Shown piece after piece: positions 12,444-23,272 of a DNA stretch of 64,000 nucleotides (positions are counted from its first letter, which is position 1; the number at the start of each line of letters is the position of its first letter). Origin of the DNA: Nageia nagi (lineage: Eukaryota > Pinophyta); NCBI GenBank assembly GCA_050084985.1, contig JBITNC010000001.1, forward strand, positions 63,302,001 to 63,366,000, in the 5' to 3' direction. The position numbers and the translations under genes are program-made. The notes under the pieces are model-generated. The model searched no databases. It was not told the DNA's origin and was given only the letters and a program-made list of their open reading frames with translations.

Positions 12444-13350
12444 ATGGAGCAAATAAGAGAATCCTTTTTACTCCAACACATTTTTTATGGTTCCAACTAT
12501 GAGATTTGGAAACCATGAATGAAAATTGAATTGTAGGTAAGAAAAATTTGGCAAATAGTGAATGATAACCTTGTATCTCCTATAGATGAGAAGGCACTAT
12601 AGGCTTACAACACAAAGAATAAGTTGAAAACTTCCATGATTTATCGTGCAATTTTATATGATGTGCTCCTAATGATTTTATTTTCAACTTCAAAAAAAGA
12701 AGCATGGGATAAGCTTAAGCAAATCTACCTTGGTTCAAACTTTTTAAGAATATTTACCATTGTCCAAAAGTTGCTTCAATCTCGTCAAGGGGAAGATGAA
12801 AATATGACTATATACTTAAATAAAATCATTAACCTAAAGACTCAACTTGTTGCTTATGAATGCAATTGGATTAATGATGAGTTCATGGTCTTCATCAGTC
12901 TTCAAAGCCTTTCTTAAAAGTTTGAAAACTTTGTAACGATTATGGAAATAAGGTTTGATAATAAAAAAGAAGTCTTCTCCTTTGAAAATCTTTCAAGGCA
13001 CCTATTGAAGCATGAGAAAACCCTTAACAATAAAGTGTCAATTTCTTCTCTTAAATATAATAACATTGCTCTTAAAGAAACCAAAAATCTTTTCAAGAAG
13101 TTCAACCATCAAAGAAAATCTTATCCTTCTTCCTCCAAAAGGTTTGAGAAAAGATGCAGTGGCTACAATAACAGTAGGAACAATAAGAACAATAACCACA
13201 ACAATAAAAACAATGGCAACAACAACCACTTCGAGCAAAAAGATGAAAAAGGTAAAACAAACAATCTCTATCCTAAAAAAAATTCGATGGTAATTGTAAC
13301 CATTATGGCATTCGAAGACATAAAGAAGTTAATTGTTACAAAATAAAAAG
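12444..13350 (+). pseudogene. Copia gag
   Basis: ATG at 12444 reads MEQIRESFLLQHIFYGSNYE then IW, the usual copia gag opening (F-x-G-xNYxxW). KKEAWDKLKQIYLGSN and QSRQGEDENMTIYLNK follow (12690-12830), as in UBN2-type gag. Near 13200 there is an Asn/Lys-rich stretch, then a remnant zinc knuckle (NCNHYGIRRHKEVNC) reached after a frame change. Stops after IWKP and at 12916 break it. Confidence 0.87.
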
Positions 13351-13429
13351 ATAGAAAAAGAACAAAGGTAATGAAAATATAAAGAACTATAAAAGAAAGA
13401 AAAATACTCATGTTGGTTTTGATGCGGCG

Positions 13430-14510
13430 CTCTACTCCATGTCTCCCTCTTTTTAATTTGAATGGATTGTTGAATCTGGTTGCACTAATCACCTATGCTT
13501 AGAAAAAAAAAATTGAGAACTTTCACAAGTATAAAAAGGATGCGATTGTGATAGGTGATAACTCTACCCTTGAATTCTAAAGAATTGAGAGTATGTTGAT
13601 TCATGAAAAAATTCTTAAAAATGTTCTCTATGTTCCTAAGGATGAACTTTCTCTTCGTGATCCAAGTTACTAGAAAAGAGTACTCTTTTGAATTTGACTC
13701 TCAATCCTAGTGTATTAAGAAAGGACTTACCACTTTGGTTAAAGGATATATGAAAGATAACCTCTACATTATGGATCAAGTTCCATCAAAGATGTGTATT
13801 GCTTCTAGTGTGTGTTCTAAAGTCAATCCTTAGCACTATCATTTAGGGCACCTTAACCATAAGAGTATTTAAATCATGAAAAACCAAGAACTTATGGAAG
13901 GTTTGCCTTCAATTTCTCCTTCGATTGGTCTATGTGAAAAGTGCATTATTAGCAAGATGCATAGATAAAAGTTTAAAAAAGATAAAGCAACAAGAGCATC
14001 TCAACCTCTTTAACTTATGCATTCAGATTTGATGGGTCCATTTCATACTAAGTTGCTTAAAGAAGAATCTTATGTTTTGACCTTCATGATAACTTTAGTA
14101 GGATGACCTTTGGGTATTTACTTGAGCACAAGGACCAAACCTTTACGAGTTTTAAATTTTTTAAGCCCTTTGTTGAGAATTAAACTAACCTTAAAATTAA
14201 AATGTTGAGATTAGATAATGGAAAAGAATATAACAATAATAAGTTCAATGACTATTGTGCTAAGTATGAAATCAAAAGCTAGTTTACAATTCCATACACT
14301 CCTCAGCAAAATGATGTTGTCAAAAGAAAAAATAGAATAATTATGGAGATGGCTAGATGCATGTTGGATAATCTTTTTAAATTCTTATGGGGTGAAGCTA
14401 TAAGCACTGCTATTTGCACCTTGAATAGGTGTCCCACAAAAGCCATTCAGAGTAAAACTCTTTTTGAAGTTTGGTTAAGAAGAAAACCTAACATTCTCCT
14501 ACATTAGTTC
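13430..14510 (+). pseudogene. Copia protease and integrase
   Basis: IVESGCTNHLCLEKK near 13466 marks the protease, with Glu in place of the catalytic Asp of VDSGAT/C. The pre-integrase zinc motif is HYHLGHLNHKSI (13832) with CEKCIISKMH. The catalytic core shows LMHSDLMGPF, LRLDNGKEY and IPYTPQQNDVVKRKNRI. The usual Glu in VERKNR is Lys here. Internal stops are present. Confidence 0.87.
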
Positions 14511-14889
14511 TGAGAAAAAGAAGTTGAATAAAAAAGCTAAAAAATACATCTTTATGGGTTATGATAGTTAGCATAAAGGCTACAAGCTCTACTCTCCATC
14601 CTTCAAAGCTATGTTTATTTCAAAGGATGTAAAGTTCAAACAACTTCTTGAAGAATGTGCTTCTAATAAGGATGTTGATGATCTAAAGGACTCTTTAATT
14701 GCACCTAAATGGTTAGATATTGATGTAGATAAGTTACCTTAGGAACAAAACTCTCCAACACAAAGAGTAATAAGGAGCATGACCTTGAACAAATCTGTAA
14801 TTAACAAGATTGACAATAAGCATGATCCCTCAACCTTCAAAAAAGCTTCTAAGCATGAGTGCTAGATGGAAGCCATAAAAATGGAGTAT

Positions 14890-15700
14890 GAAGTGCTTAT
14901 GAAAAATAAAATTTGAGACTTGGTTTTTTATCCAATGAAAAGAATGTGATTGGTAATAAGTGGATCTACAAAGTCAAGTTCAATTCAGTAGGAGATATTA
15001 AGAAATACAAGGTAAGGTTAGTAGCTAAAAGTTTTGCTCATAAATACAATGTAGATTATGAGGAAACCTTTGCTCCCATGGTAAATATGCCTACTGTGAG
15101 AGTTATCCTTACTCTTTTGGCAGCTTAAGATGGAAAGTTTTTCAAGTTGATGTCAAGAGTGCATTCTCAATGGTGACTTAGATGTGAAAATCTTCATGAA
15201 TCAACTAGAAGGGTTTATTATGGAAGGCAAAGAGTCCTTTGTGTGCAAGCTAAAGAAGTCATTATATGGACTTAAGCAAGTACCTAGAGCCTGGTACAAA
15301 AAGATTTTAGGGTACTTTGTAGGTATTGATTCTCCAAGTGATTTTCTAACTTTGATCTATATGTGCTCAATTAAGGAAAAGATGTGGTCTTGATTCTCCT
15401 TTATGTGGATGATCTTTTGATTACTGAAAAATAATGATAAAATCATTCAAGAGTGCATATTCAAACTTAAGGCAACATTTGAAATGATTGATCTTGGTCT
15501 CTTACACTACTATATTGAAATGCAAGTGTATCAATACAAGGATTGTACTTACCTTAATCAATCTAAGTATATATAAAACATCTTCCAAAAGTTTGGAATG
15601 GAGTGTAGATATGCTACAATCTTGATTTCTTCTAAAATCACTATTTTTCTAAGCTCCAACTCTCAATTAGCTGATGTTATAGCTTACAGGTAATTAATTG
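14890..15700 (+). pseudogene. Copia reverse transcriptase
   Basis: NVIGNKWIYKVKFNSVGDIK and YKVRLVAKSFAHKYNVDYEE then TFAPMV (14940-15090) are typical copia RT. They are followed by GFIMEGKESFVCKLKKSLYG then LKQVPRAWY. The catalytic YVDD is intact at 15402-15413 (LLYVDDLLIT). Frameshifts near 15128 and 15393 disrupt the protein. Confidence 0.9.
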
Positions 15701-16363
15701 GTAGTCTTTTATATTTGACTATACCTAAACCAGATATTACCTTTGCAGTGTATCTGATGACACAATTCATGTAGAAACTTTATGTTAGCACCTTAATGCT
15801 ATTAAGCAAATCTTGAGGTATGTTGCAAGGACTAAATATCTTGCTCTCTAGTATTCCAAATTGCCTTCATTTATTCTCTCTAGATTCTTGGATTCTTACT
15901 ATGGGGGAGATAGAGATGATAGAAAGTTAACCTCTATGTATGTGTTTAGCATTAGTTTAGGTGCTATCTCTTGAGCTTCCAAGAAGCAACCTACTATTTC
16001 TCTTTTCACTATAGGATTCGAATATCGTGCCATATCTGTTGCAGCCCATGAAGCCATTCGGCTAAGGCATCTTCTAAAAGAAATTGGGTATGAACAAGAT
16101 GGCTCATATTTGATCTCTTTAAATAATCAATCGACTATTTTTTTAGCTAAAAATCTTATGTTTCATTAGAGAAAAAACATATGAAAATCCATGCCCATTT
16201 TATTAGGAAGAAGGTTCTTGATGGCATCATACACTTGGAGTATTATCCATCCACCTTGAACTTTGCTAATTTATTCACTAAACCCCTATTGAAAGCTAAA
16301 TTCTATAAGCTTAGGGATGTTATTAGGTTGGTGAAGCTACCCTCAAAGGGAAGTGAAATTTGA
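15700..16363 (+). pseudogene. Copia RNase H and end of pol
   Basis: Fragments in several frames end with KHMKIHAHFIRKKVLDGIIH and LNFANLFTKPLLKAKFYKLR (16181-16330). These match the copia RNase H C-terminus (DIFTKPL type). A stop at 16361-16363 ends the frame. Confidence 0.87.
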
Positions 16364-16493
16364 ATTCTTATGTTGAATTCATGTTTATAATGATAATTTC
16401 ACCTCTAGAAGGATTTTGTGTTGTATAATGTTGATTTTATTGTACACCTTCGAGGTAAGTTCCCTCTATGTAAGGAACTTATTGTACAAATTG

Positions 16494-16710
16494 GTCAATC
16501 TTGCACTGTTTAGTTATCTATGTGTGAGGAACTCTTATGTGTCTTTTGGTACTGTTCAATTATCCATATATGAGGAACTCGTATGTGCATACTCTATTTT
16601 TGTCAATCTAGCATTATTCAGTTATCCATATGTGAGGAACTCTTATGTGTCTTTTTGCACTGTTCAGTTATCCATATGAAAAACTCGTATGTGCAAGCTC
16701 TATTTTATAA
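16494..16710 (+). repeat. Tandem repeat, period about 107 bp with half-unit similarity
   Basis: GTCAATCTTGCACTGTTTAG at 16494 recurs as GTCAATCTAGCATTATTCAG at 16601. Each unit carries two GTTATC(C/T)AT..GAGGAACTC blocks about half a unit apart. It sits between pol and the 3' LTR of the copia element. Confidence 0.78.
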
Positions 16711-17156
16711 TGATAATTAACACATATTTTATATAGAATAGGTGACTATAAGTTTTTGGCATGGCATCTTCGTGATGACTTTATAGTGCACCATTGATTA
16801 GTTCATGATGGCATTGGTGTGATTCATCTATCCTTGTTGATATGAATATGATGCATCTAACTAATCTTATTATTTGAGTTCTTATGAATTGCAAGTTCTT
16901 TTGAGATTGCATGTTACTTACCTCAGGTATGCAAGCTCTTGGAGACTCTTCATGACTTCAATTGGATGACTACTTCATGTACATTGAAACGATTGTGGTT
17001 AATGATTGTATTTGGAAAAGTAGTAAATCTCAAACTAGATATTTCTTACTTCACAAATATATAAAAAATTTTCATCTCTATTATATCTATTTGAAAGAGA
17101 ACTCTCTTACTTTCTCTTCTTCTTCTCTCTTACTCACTCTATCCCAATATTGCATT

Positions 17157-17165
17157 AAAAGGGAG
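17157..17165 (+). other. Copia element polypurine tract
   Basis: AAAAGGGAG directly precedes the TGTTAG start of the 3' LTR, the expected site and composition. Confidence 0.82.
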
Positions 17166-17658
17166 TGTTAGAATGTATAATGCATTATTTTAAAGGTTTG
17201 TATTAAATTTTCTACGTAAGTTCACTAATACTTAATGGTATCATTTGATACCTTAAGTATTTAAGTGAATATGATAATGTAACTTGTCCTACACTCCATG
17301 TCATGAGCATGCCCTTGGATAAAACAATGTGCATGTCATACTTTTGTACATTGGATAAAAGGTGATCCAAAGAGGGATTTTGGCCTATAAATAGAAGGCT
17401 CCCTCTTTGGATCATATATCAATTTGTGGATTAAAGTTATGATATAGGATAGTGCTTAGGAGTTGAGATTAAAAGGATTGTAAGAGAGTTGTATTTGTGA
17501 TTGAAGTAAATATCTAGTTAGTGGATGTACTCCTAGTTGGAGGAACCACTTACATCTTGTGTTATGAGATTGCTTTGTGAGTTTGTTAGATGTGAATTGA
17601 GAGCTTTCATGTGATCTTGGTTGATTAGGGAATTATCTTGCTAGTTTTAGTTTTTTCA
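17166..17658 (+). repeat. Copia element 3' LTR
   Basis: It starts TGTTAGAATGTATAATGC and ends TTTTTTCA, 493 bp, in direct orientation with 8862-9356. TATAAATAGAAGG near 17387 is a good TATA box. Confidence 0.92.
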
Positions 17659-17663
17659 TTGAG
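17659..17663. repeat. Target-site duplication TTGAG, right copy
   Basis: This is the perfect partner of 8857-8861. It follows the 3' LTR of the copia element directly. Confidence 0.9.
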
Positions 17664-18678
17664 ATATAAGTTATTTTTTATTTTTCATTGGACTTAGGCA
17701 ATTTTGAATATGCCCCCAAGTATTCTAAAATATCATCAGTAGTACTTACACAATCAAACTCAAGTAGTATAGTATCATCAAGCCATAAATCCTCATCAAT
17801 ATTGTTAGACAGTTCAACCAAATTGCATTCATTTATAAACTTGATAGGTCCCATTGTCTATTTTGTATTTTGATCATTGCCCAACCCATTCTTAGTTTTT
17901 TTAACTCCTAAAGTAGTAGGAAAAGAAGACATTCCTTGTTCTAATTTACCTAAATCCCCTCCCTCATGTTTGAAATTTTATGTCATGTATTTGTGAACAA
18001 AAGGAGATGTAAATATTTTTCCTTTATGTTTATCGTGTGATCCTTCATTTACGTTTTTGGACTAGGTGATACCACCATTACAGAACAAGATCTTCCATCA
18101 GTTCCACTATTTTCACACCATTGATGGCCTTCGACTGTAAGAATTTTTTTCCATCCAAATCTTTAACATACGTGAACAAGTAAAGATGTTCAATTATGTA
18201 TGTTCACATACATGTTTCTACAATCTGAGGCTATTTTTCTAAATTTACCACTAGTGCATCTATTTCCAAAGGTACAATCTCATATCTAGGATAGGTCATT
18301 GTGAATTATTCTAATTTTTTGCATTACATAAAGTATATGGTTTTGGATCACCAATTATTTATGTACCTCACTTTGATATTCAAATTTCAATCTACCATGT
18401 ACTATACATGCGACTGCATCCATGTCATAAAGCCAAGATCTTCCTAATAATAGGTTATATGATAATTTGGAATCCACAACCTGAAACTGAGTTGCAACTA
18501 TTATAACTCTTGTTGTAACCAAAATTGTAGCTATCCCAATTGGCTTTTTGGATGAACAATCATATGTCCTAATTCTAAATGTAGCTTCTTTTAAGGGAGG
18601 TATTTCTACACCTTTTTTTTGAAGTTGTATCGAAAAATTTGTGATAACAAACATTAACTGTTGATTCATTATATACAA
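17664..18678 (-). pseudogene. Inner Ty3 element, protease end and linker
   Basis: The minus strand encodes FQVVDSKLSYNLLLGRSWLY and HGRLKFEYQ, the C-terminal part of Ty3 aspartic protease (xSYNxLLGRxW). The stretch to 17664 is linker towards RT, cut by the copia insertion. Confidence 0.82.
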
Positions 18679-19141
18679 GTGTTCATTTTATCTCCCATCC
18701 ATCTATCATAGGTGTGATATACAAAGCTAAAAATTTATCAAAGAGTTATTTACTAAGCTTTTTAGATCTATAAAAAGAGATTGCATCACATTCTTTAATA
18801 GATATAATGTTTTCATAAAATATAGCAGCAAACATATTTTAAGGATCGTTTCTTTTTTGAATAAAGCAAATAATAGCTCCCTATGTGTTTCAGATGTAGA
18901 TATAATATCATACAAATTAATCTTAACCGAGTAGTTTTCAATTGGTCAATCATGTTAAAAGGTTTTTGATCAAATGGGACACTTACTTGTTCCATAGTAA
19001 CCAGATTTGGAATATATCTTGGATACCCCTTTCATAATATAGCACAAACTTCTTTATCAACTAAAACTATGTTCAATGTTACCTCAAATGAGTCTTTTTG
19101 ATCGATTTCATATCTTTATTAAGCAATAAGATCAAGAATCG

Positions 19142-20183
19142 TTACCTCCAAAGTTTTATAGAATTTTGTAGCATGGCCTTTTCTTGGATGATAAGTACAA
19201 TAAGCATCTGATTTTTCATAGGAATACTATCATCTTGTGTTGTTTTCTCTAATGGATTCAATAAACCTCTTTTCATCAAATCTCTCGTACTGAACCTTGG
19301 TTGGATTGGAAATATATACCTTTTTTCTCTTGTGGTAGCTGATCTTATCAATTTAGGTGGAGAGGTAGGTGTATCAGCGATATTCACTATCTTTTCTTCT
19401 TTCTTTGTATATGTTCTTCGATTCTCTTTAGTGTAAGAAGTATATGTGTACTTGAGATCTCCTAACTCAAGAAAGACTTTCGCTTTTTGTAATAACTCTT
19501 GTACTAATACCCCAAATCCAATAGTCTTATTACTTGGAGCATGCAAGTTATTGATTGGAAAAATAGAATCTCTAAATATACCACAAATTTCGCTTTCATC
19601 TAATTTACTATGAATAGATTGCCATACCTTTTTCAACCTTGGAATATACTTCTCTAGGGTTTGAGTGTTTCCTTGATGCATAGTGCATAACTCTATAATA
19701 GTTCCTTGATCTTTAATATTATTTTGTATTGACGCATAAATTCTTTGACCCATTACTTGAATGAATCTATTGAATCCCCTTGGCAAATTATAGAACCATT
19801 GACTAGCGTCACCTTTTAAACTCCTTAGGAAAAATTTTGGCCATCAATCTCTCCTTCGATCCCAATTTCAACAAGCACTCCTCTTAAAATCTAATAAGAT
19901 GTTACTTTGGGTCTTTTTTTGCCACTAAACATCTCGAATTTGGGGGCCTTGTGCTCCAGTGGTAAGGGATAATTATGGATATCCTCTGAAAGGGTGAGAT
20001 GTATACACCATTGTAATCTTCTTCACTTTGTTGGGATCTCTTGTTATTCTCAATATTGGTTAACCTTGCAACTATTGTTGGATCTAGAAATGATTATGAG
20101 CTACTACCTAAATTTTGCATTGAGGCCATTATATTACGTAGAGCTGCTAATTCTTTTTCCAGCTATGCTACAATTTCTTCCAT
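19142..20183 (-). pseudogene. Inner Ty3 element gag
   Basis: A minus-strand start at 20183 reads MEEIVA then a stop. The frame resumes with LKGDASQWFYNLPRGFNRFI (about 19760-19830) and RIYASIQNNIKDQGTIIELC. It continues EKYIPRLKKVWQSIHSKLDE in a 214-codon open stretch ending at 19142. GDAxxWFYxLP is the core of the retrotransposon gag domain. Confidence 0.85.
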
Positions 20184-20307
20184 GTTTACGTTGTTGACGG
20201 TGTAGAAACAGTCTATGCATGTCACGAATAATGTATATTCTTTACAAAAATATGATGAGATCTCACTGGTATGAAAAGATTAATCAAAACAGTTAGGTTC
20301 ACCAAAA

Positions 20308-20924
20308 TGTAGACTAAAAATAATGCACAAGTGATAAAATGAAGCACTATTTGTTTACAATGTAATATTGAAGCATATATCAAAAATATGGCATCAAATG
20401 CATGATAATCAATGTACCTTAATCGCATTCGCATCAACTGAAAATAATATAGATCATACATCCATCTCCATAACATACCATAGAAAACACATTTTGCTAA
20501 CGACCTAGAAGAACATCGATAGTTGCATGGAAGAGCATATCTACAAACAAAATAAAAGATATGCGAAAGCAAGATGAAGGGTTTAACAAATCTATCCAAA
20601 GATGGTGTTGCAAAACAACATTGTTAGGTTGGATAGAATGATCTTGCATGTTTTGGTTTCTCTCTTGATATCTATCGATATCATTTATGTTGCTTTTGAT
20701 ATTCTTTTATAGCAATGTCTTGATCATCTTTGATTCTTAGGATCATTATCCATTACATTGTTTGTGGTGTCTTTCTTAATATTTGACACTTTTTACATCA
20801 TATAATGATCCATTACATTGATTACATTTCCTTGGGTACATTTTATCTCTTTTTACAATAAATATCCGTTGATGCTATAAAATAAATTATTTAATAAATA
20901 ATAATTCATTTTTAGGCATCTACA
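20308..20924 (-). repeat. Inner Ty3 element, 5' LTR
   Basis: This 617-bp sequence runs from TGTAGACTAAAAATAATGC to TTTTTAGGCATCTACA on the plus strand and is the direct repeat of 4330-4940. Next to its inner edge the minus strand reads TTTTGGTGAACCTAAC, presumably the primer site, though I cannot name the tRNA. Confidence 0.9.
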
Positions 20925-20929
20925 CTATG
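20925..20929. repeat. Target-site duplication CTATG, right copy
   Basis: CTATG follows the CTACA end of the inner Ty3 5' LTR and matches 4325-4329. Joining 20930 to 4324 on the minus strand restores the gag reading of the outer element. Confidence 0.85.
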
Positions 20930-21580
20930 CACAACCTCAGTGAATGGAAGAGTCATATAATTTAAGGCTATGAATTTTAATTCAAGATGGATATTATGAA
21001 CAAACATAGACTTAACATGTGATCCAAATAATTATTCTTGTATCATACTCCATACCTTTTGAAATATTTATGCAAATTTATCAAATCTTTCATTTTGAAC
21101 TTGTATAGCATTTATCAAATTTGAAATTACAATTTGTCTATGAGTGCAGTACTAGAAATATATGTAAAATTCAAAAACAAGTTATGCATAACAATTAAAT
21201 GACTTAGCAAGCAAAGAGAAGTACCAAGTAAGAGCATCACCCCGTAATGTGGTTGGAAAATATATTTTCATAAAATTATCATCAACTTGGAATTTCAATT
21301 TGAACTTCATCTCAAAAGCCTTAATATGAGCCATAGGATCTCCTTGATATGAATTGAAAACAAGCTCTACCTGAATATATGGTGCCCTAACATTGCAAAT
21401 TTTATCACATAACGGACTTGAATCCTTGCATCTTGTAGTATGAGATCCAAATGATCTATTATTTCCACCAACATTAAAGCCCTCACTTCTATTATCAGCA
21501 CCATAAAGCATCCTCTTCAAATTAGCTTTGGTAGCATTATCAAAGCTATTAACCATGGCAAAAAATTCAGTTGGTTCCAT
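20930..21580 (-). pseudogene. Outer Ty3 element gag, N-terminal part
   Basis: A 132-codon open stretch (21580-21182) begins MEPTEFFAMVNSFDNATKAN. It contains QVELVFNSYQGDPMAHIKAF and LRGDALTWYFSL, the retrotransposon gag core. Beyond a stop, further gag-like residues continue to 20930. The domain resumes at 4324 on the far side of the inner element. Confidence 0.85.
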
Positions 21581-22137
21581 ATGTGAAACACTCGAAATAT
21601 AATATCAATCCTATCCAAAAACCTTAGGCTTTTTGATGCAAATAGTGAAGGAAAAAGCGATATATCAAAGAAAATTTAGCTTCACCAATTATTATAACTG
21701 AAATAATAATTTATTAGGGTTATTTATGATATTCAATTTAGCCAAATAAGGATGAAATAGTAGTAAAATATTAGTAACATGAAAGATGATAATGATCATA
21801 GTTAACCTAATTGAACTTAACCTATCAAACTTGTATTAATGAAGATATAAACCTATGCTTTACCTTTCATGATGATCGAAGGCAATATTCAACTTGAAAG
21901 GAATTGACAACAACCTTCTTTGTAACATAGAGCCATCGATCCGTCCTTAGCACAACACCATCGTTAGGAACCCATCATCGCTACCCAACTATCTTTCCAA
22001 TAAACCTCATAGTTTCTCTTAATGTCATAAACACACCTTCAAAGCTTAGAATATTGCACACTAATGGTTCAAGAGATTACAAGAATATAGAACTCAGTAT
22101 AACAAAATCCAGATATAATAAGTGGCATAAGGAGACA

Positions 22138-22154
22138 CCGATCAATAGCGCCAA
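22138..22154 (-). other. Possible primer site of outer Ty3 element, tRNA-Asp type
   Basis: The minus strand reads TTGGCGCTATTGATCGG shortly after the LTR. Plant Ty3 elements primed by tRNA-Asp carry TGGCGCCGTTGCC; the first six bases match and the rest partly. A degenerate site is plausible, not certain. Confidence 0.5.
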
Positions 22155-22160
22155 AGTATT

Positions 22161-22437
22161 TGCCACTTTTTAAGGATTCTAAATCATGTCACGATTTCTC
22201 GTGAACAACACTTCCACCTTTATAAATAGCAGGTCTAGTTCCAAGGCTCCTCCTTGGGCTTATGGTGCACAAGTTCTAAGACTCCTTGGCCTTATCATCG
22301 GGCTGACCTATTATCACAAAACATTAAAGATAGTTGAGTGTGTACAAATAAAAGAGCAGTAAATCACTTAAATAAACCATTTTAAATACCTAAAATGTGT
22401 ATTTTAATTAAATTAAAATTCCTTTTTAGATGTTAAC
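22161..22437 (-). repeat. Outer Ty3 element, 5' LTR
   Basis: The minus strand runs from TGTTAACATCTAAAAAGG to AAAAAGTGGCA, 277 bp, with TG and CA ends. A primer-like site follows, then gag. TATTTATAAAGG lies near 22215. No second LTR is in the window, so the ends rest on TG/CA, the primer site and the sharp break in the adjoining LINE. Confidence 0.65.
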
Positions 22438-22930
22438 AACCAGATTGAAGGTTTATTCACCATAGATCTAACCGATTTGAGGAATTGAGAGGAATTTCAA
22501 TCCAACTAGTACAATTAAAAGAAAACTAAAAATCTTAGTTCATAAGGTATTTCTAATTTAGCCAATAAGTTTACCCCCGAGAACTATATCAAAAGCTTTT
22601 TTTGAAATTTGCAAAGTAAGCAAATAGATCTTTAGCATTGTGACAGTTTTCAACAAATTTGAAAATTGAGGATGTGATCAATTGTAGAATAATTACTTCT
22701 AAAACTAGCTTTATCTTTAGTTCTTGAATAATTTTCATCAATCCAATTGCTAACTTTATTTTCTATAATACAATTGTAGAGTTTGACAAGTAAGGGACAA
22801 ATCATAATAGTTCAATAATATGAAGGGTTATTTTATCTCTAGTTTTATATATAGGAATGATTCCATCATGGCCAACATATTCACACAGTTCTATAATCAG
22901 GTGTGAATGAATTCCATCATGGATGACACA
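22438..22930 (-). mobile_element. RTE-type LINE reverse transcriptase fragment
   Basis: In changing frames the minus strand gives PLLVKLYNCIIENKVSNWID, KASFRSNYSTIDHILNF and FAYFANFKKAFDIV, then IPYELR. These are RT motifs of non-LTR elements (QAGFRxxxSTxDHI, FxKAFD). The reading stops at SIWL, just before the expected KQGCPLSP, where the outer Ty3 LTR begins. The insertion therefore postdates the LINE. Confidence 0.8.
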
Positions 22931-23080
22931 TTCACATCTTTTAACTAGACCTTACAAATACCTAAACTATAAAGAAAACTATTGATTTGCTACATTATAT
23001 GTAAAATATTTGAAATGATTATCTTTTATATAATCGGGTGGGAGGTCAACCTCACCAACCAATGGTTTTACTCTCTACCT

Positions 23081-23092
23081 GCTTTGATACCA
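23081..23092 (-). other. Primer-binding site, tRNA-iMet type
   Basis: The minus strand reads TGGTATCAAAGC, one base from the standard copia site. It lies three bases inside the LTR end CTCCA, the same arrangement as at 1354-1368. Confidence 0.7.
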
Positions 23093-23095
23093 TAT

Positions 23096-23272
23096 TGGAG
23101 AACAATATAATTCTCATTATATTATTACAATATATAGGTAAATACATGTCGAGTATAGATAGGAGATTGTTAAATACAATTTATTGAAGCAAACCACTTG
23201 TACTTTATTGCACAACAAATATTGTTGAGATACTACTCAACAATAATATAACAACCAATAATATCTCTAACA
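23096..23272 (-). repeat. Short copia-like or TRIM-like LTR
   Basis: The minus strand runs from TGTTAGAGATATTATTGG to TATTGTTCTCCA, 177 bp, followed by ATA and the primer site. Its length is in the range of small copia or TRIM elements. LINE sequence follows within about 150 bases, so the internal region is missing or replaced. Confidence 0.65.

Larger units (their letters stand above)
8862..17658 (+). mobile_element. Ty1/copia retrotransposon, complete structure, coding region decayed
   Basis: This 8,797-bp element has LTRs 8862-9356 and 17166-17658, a primer site at 9360-9371, a polypurine tract at 17157-17165, and the 5-bp duplication TTGAG. Coding order is gag, protease, integrase, RT, RNase H (12444-16363), which is the copia order. 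The two LTRs show about ten differences in their first 130 bases. Stops and frameshifts occur throughout, so it cannot move on its own. An unusually long leader of about 3.1 kb separates the 5' LTR from gag. Confidence 0.93.
4330..20924 (-). mobile_element. Inner Ty3/gypsy element, full span (carries a nested copia element)
   Basis: The element has two LTRs in direct orientation (4330-4940 and 20308-20924) and a perfect CTATG target duplication. On the minus strand the order is gag (about 20180-19142), protease end (18678-18355), reverse transcriptase (8696 to about 7680), RNase H (7674 to about 6590) and integrase (about 6420-6080), then a polypurine tract and the 3' LTR. This is the Ty3/gypsy order. 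The copia element at 8862-17658 splits it between protease and RT; without that and its duplicated TTGAG the element is about 7.8 kb. It is dead: multiple stops, RT catalytic YVDD changed to HVND (about 8041-8062), and integrase WGIDLI changed to WGIYLI. Confidence 0.9.

Noticed and set aside
16416-16679. 87-codon open frame with internal repeats
   Set aside because: It is a reading of the 107-bp tandem repeat between copia pol and the 3' LTR, with no conserved protein content.
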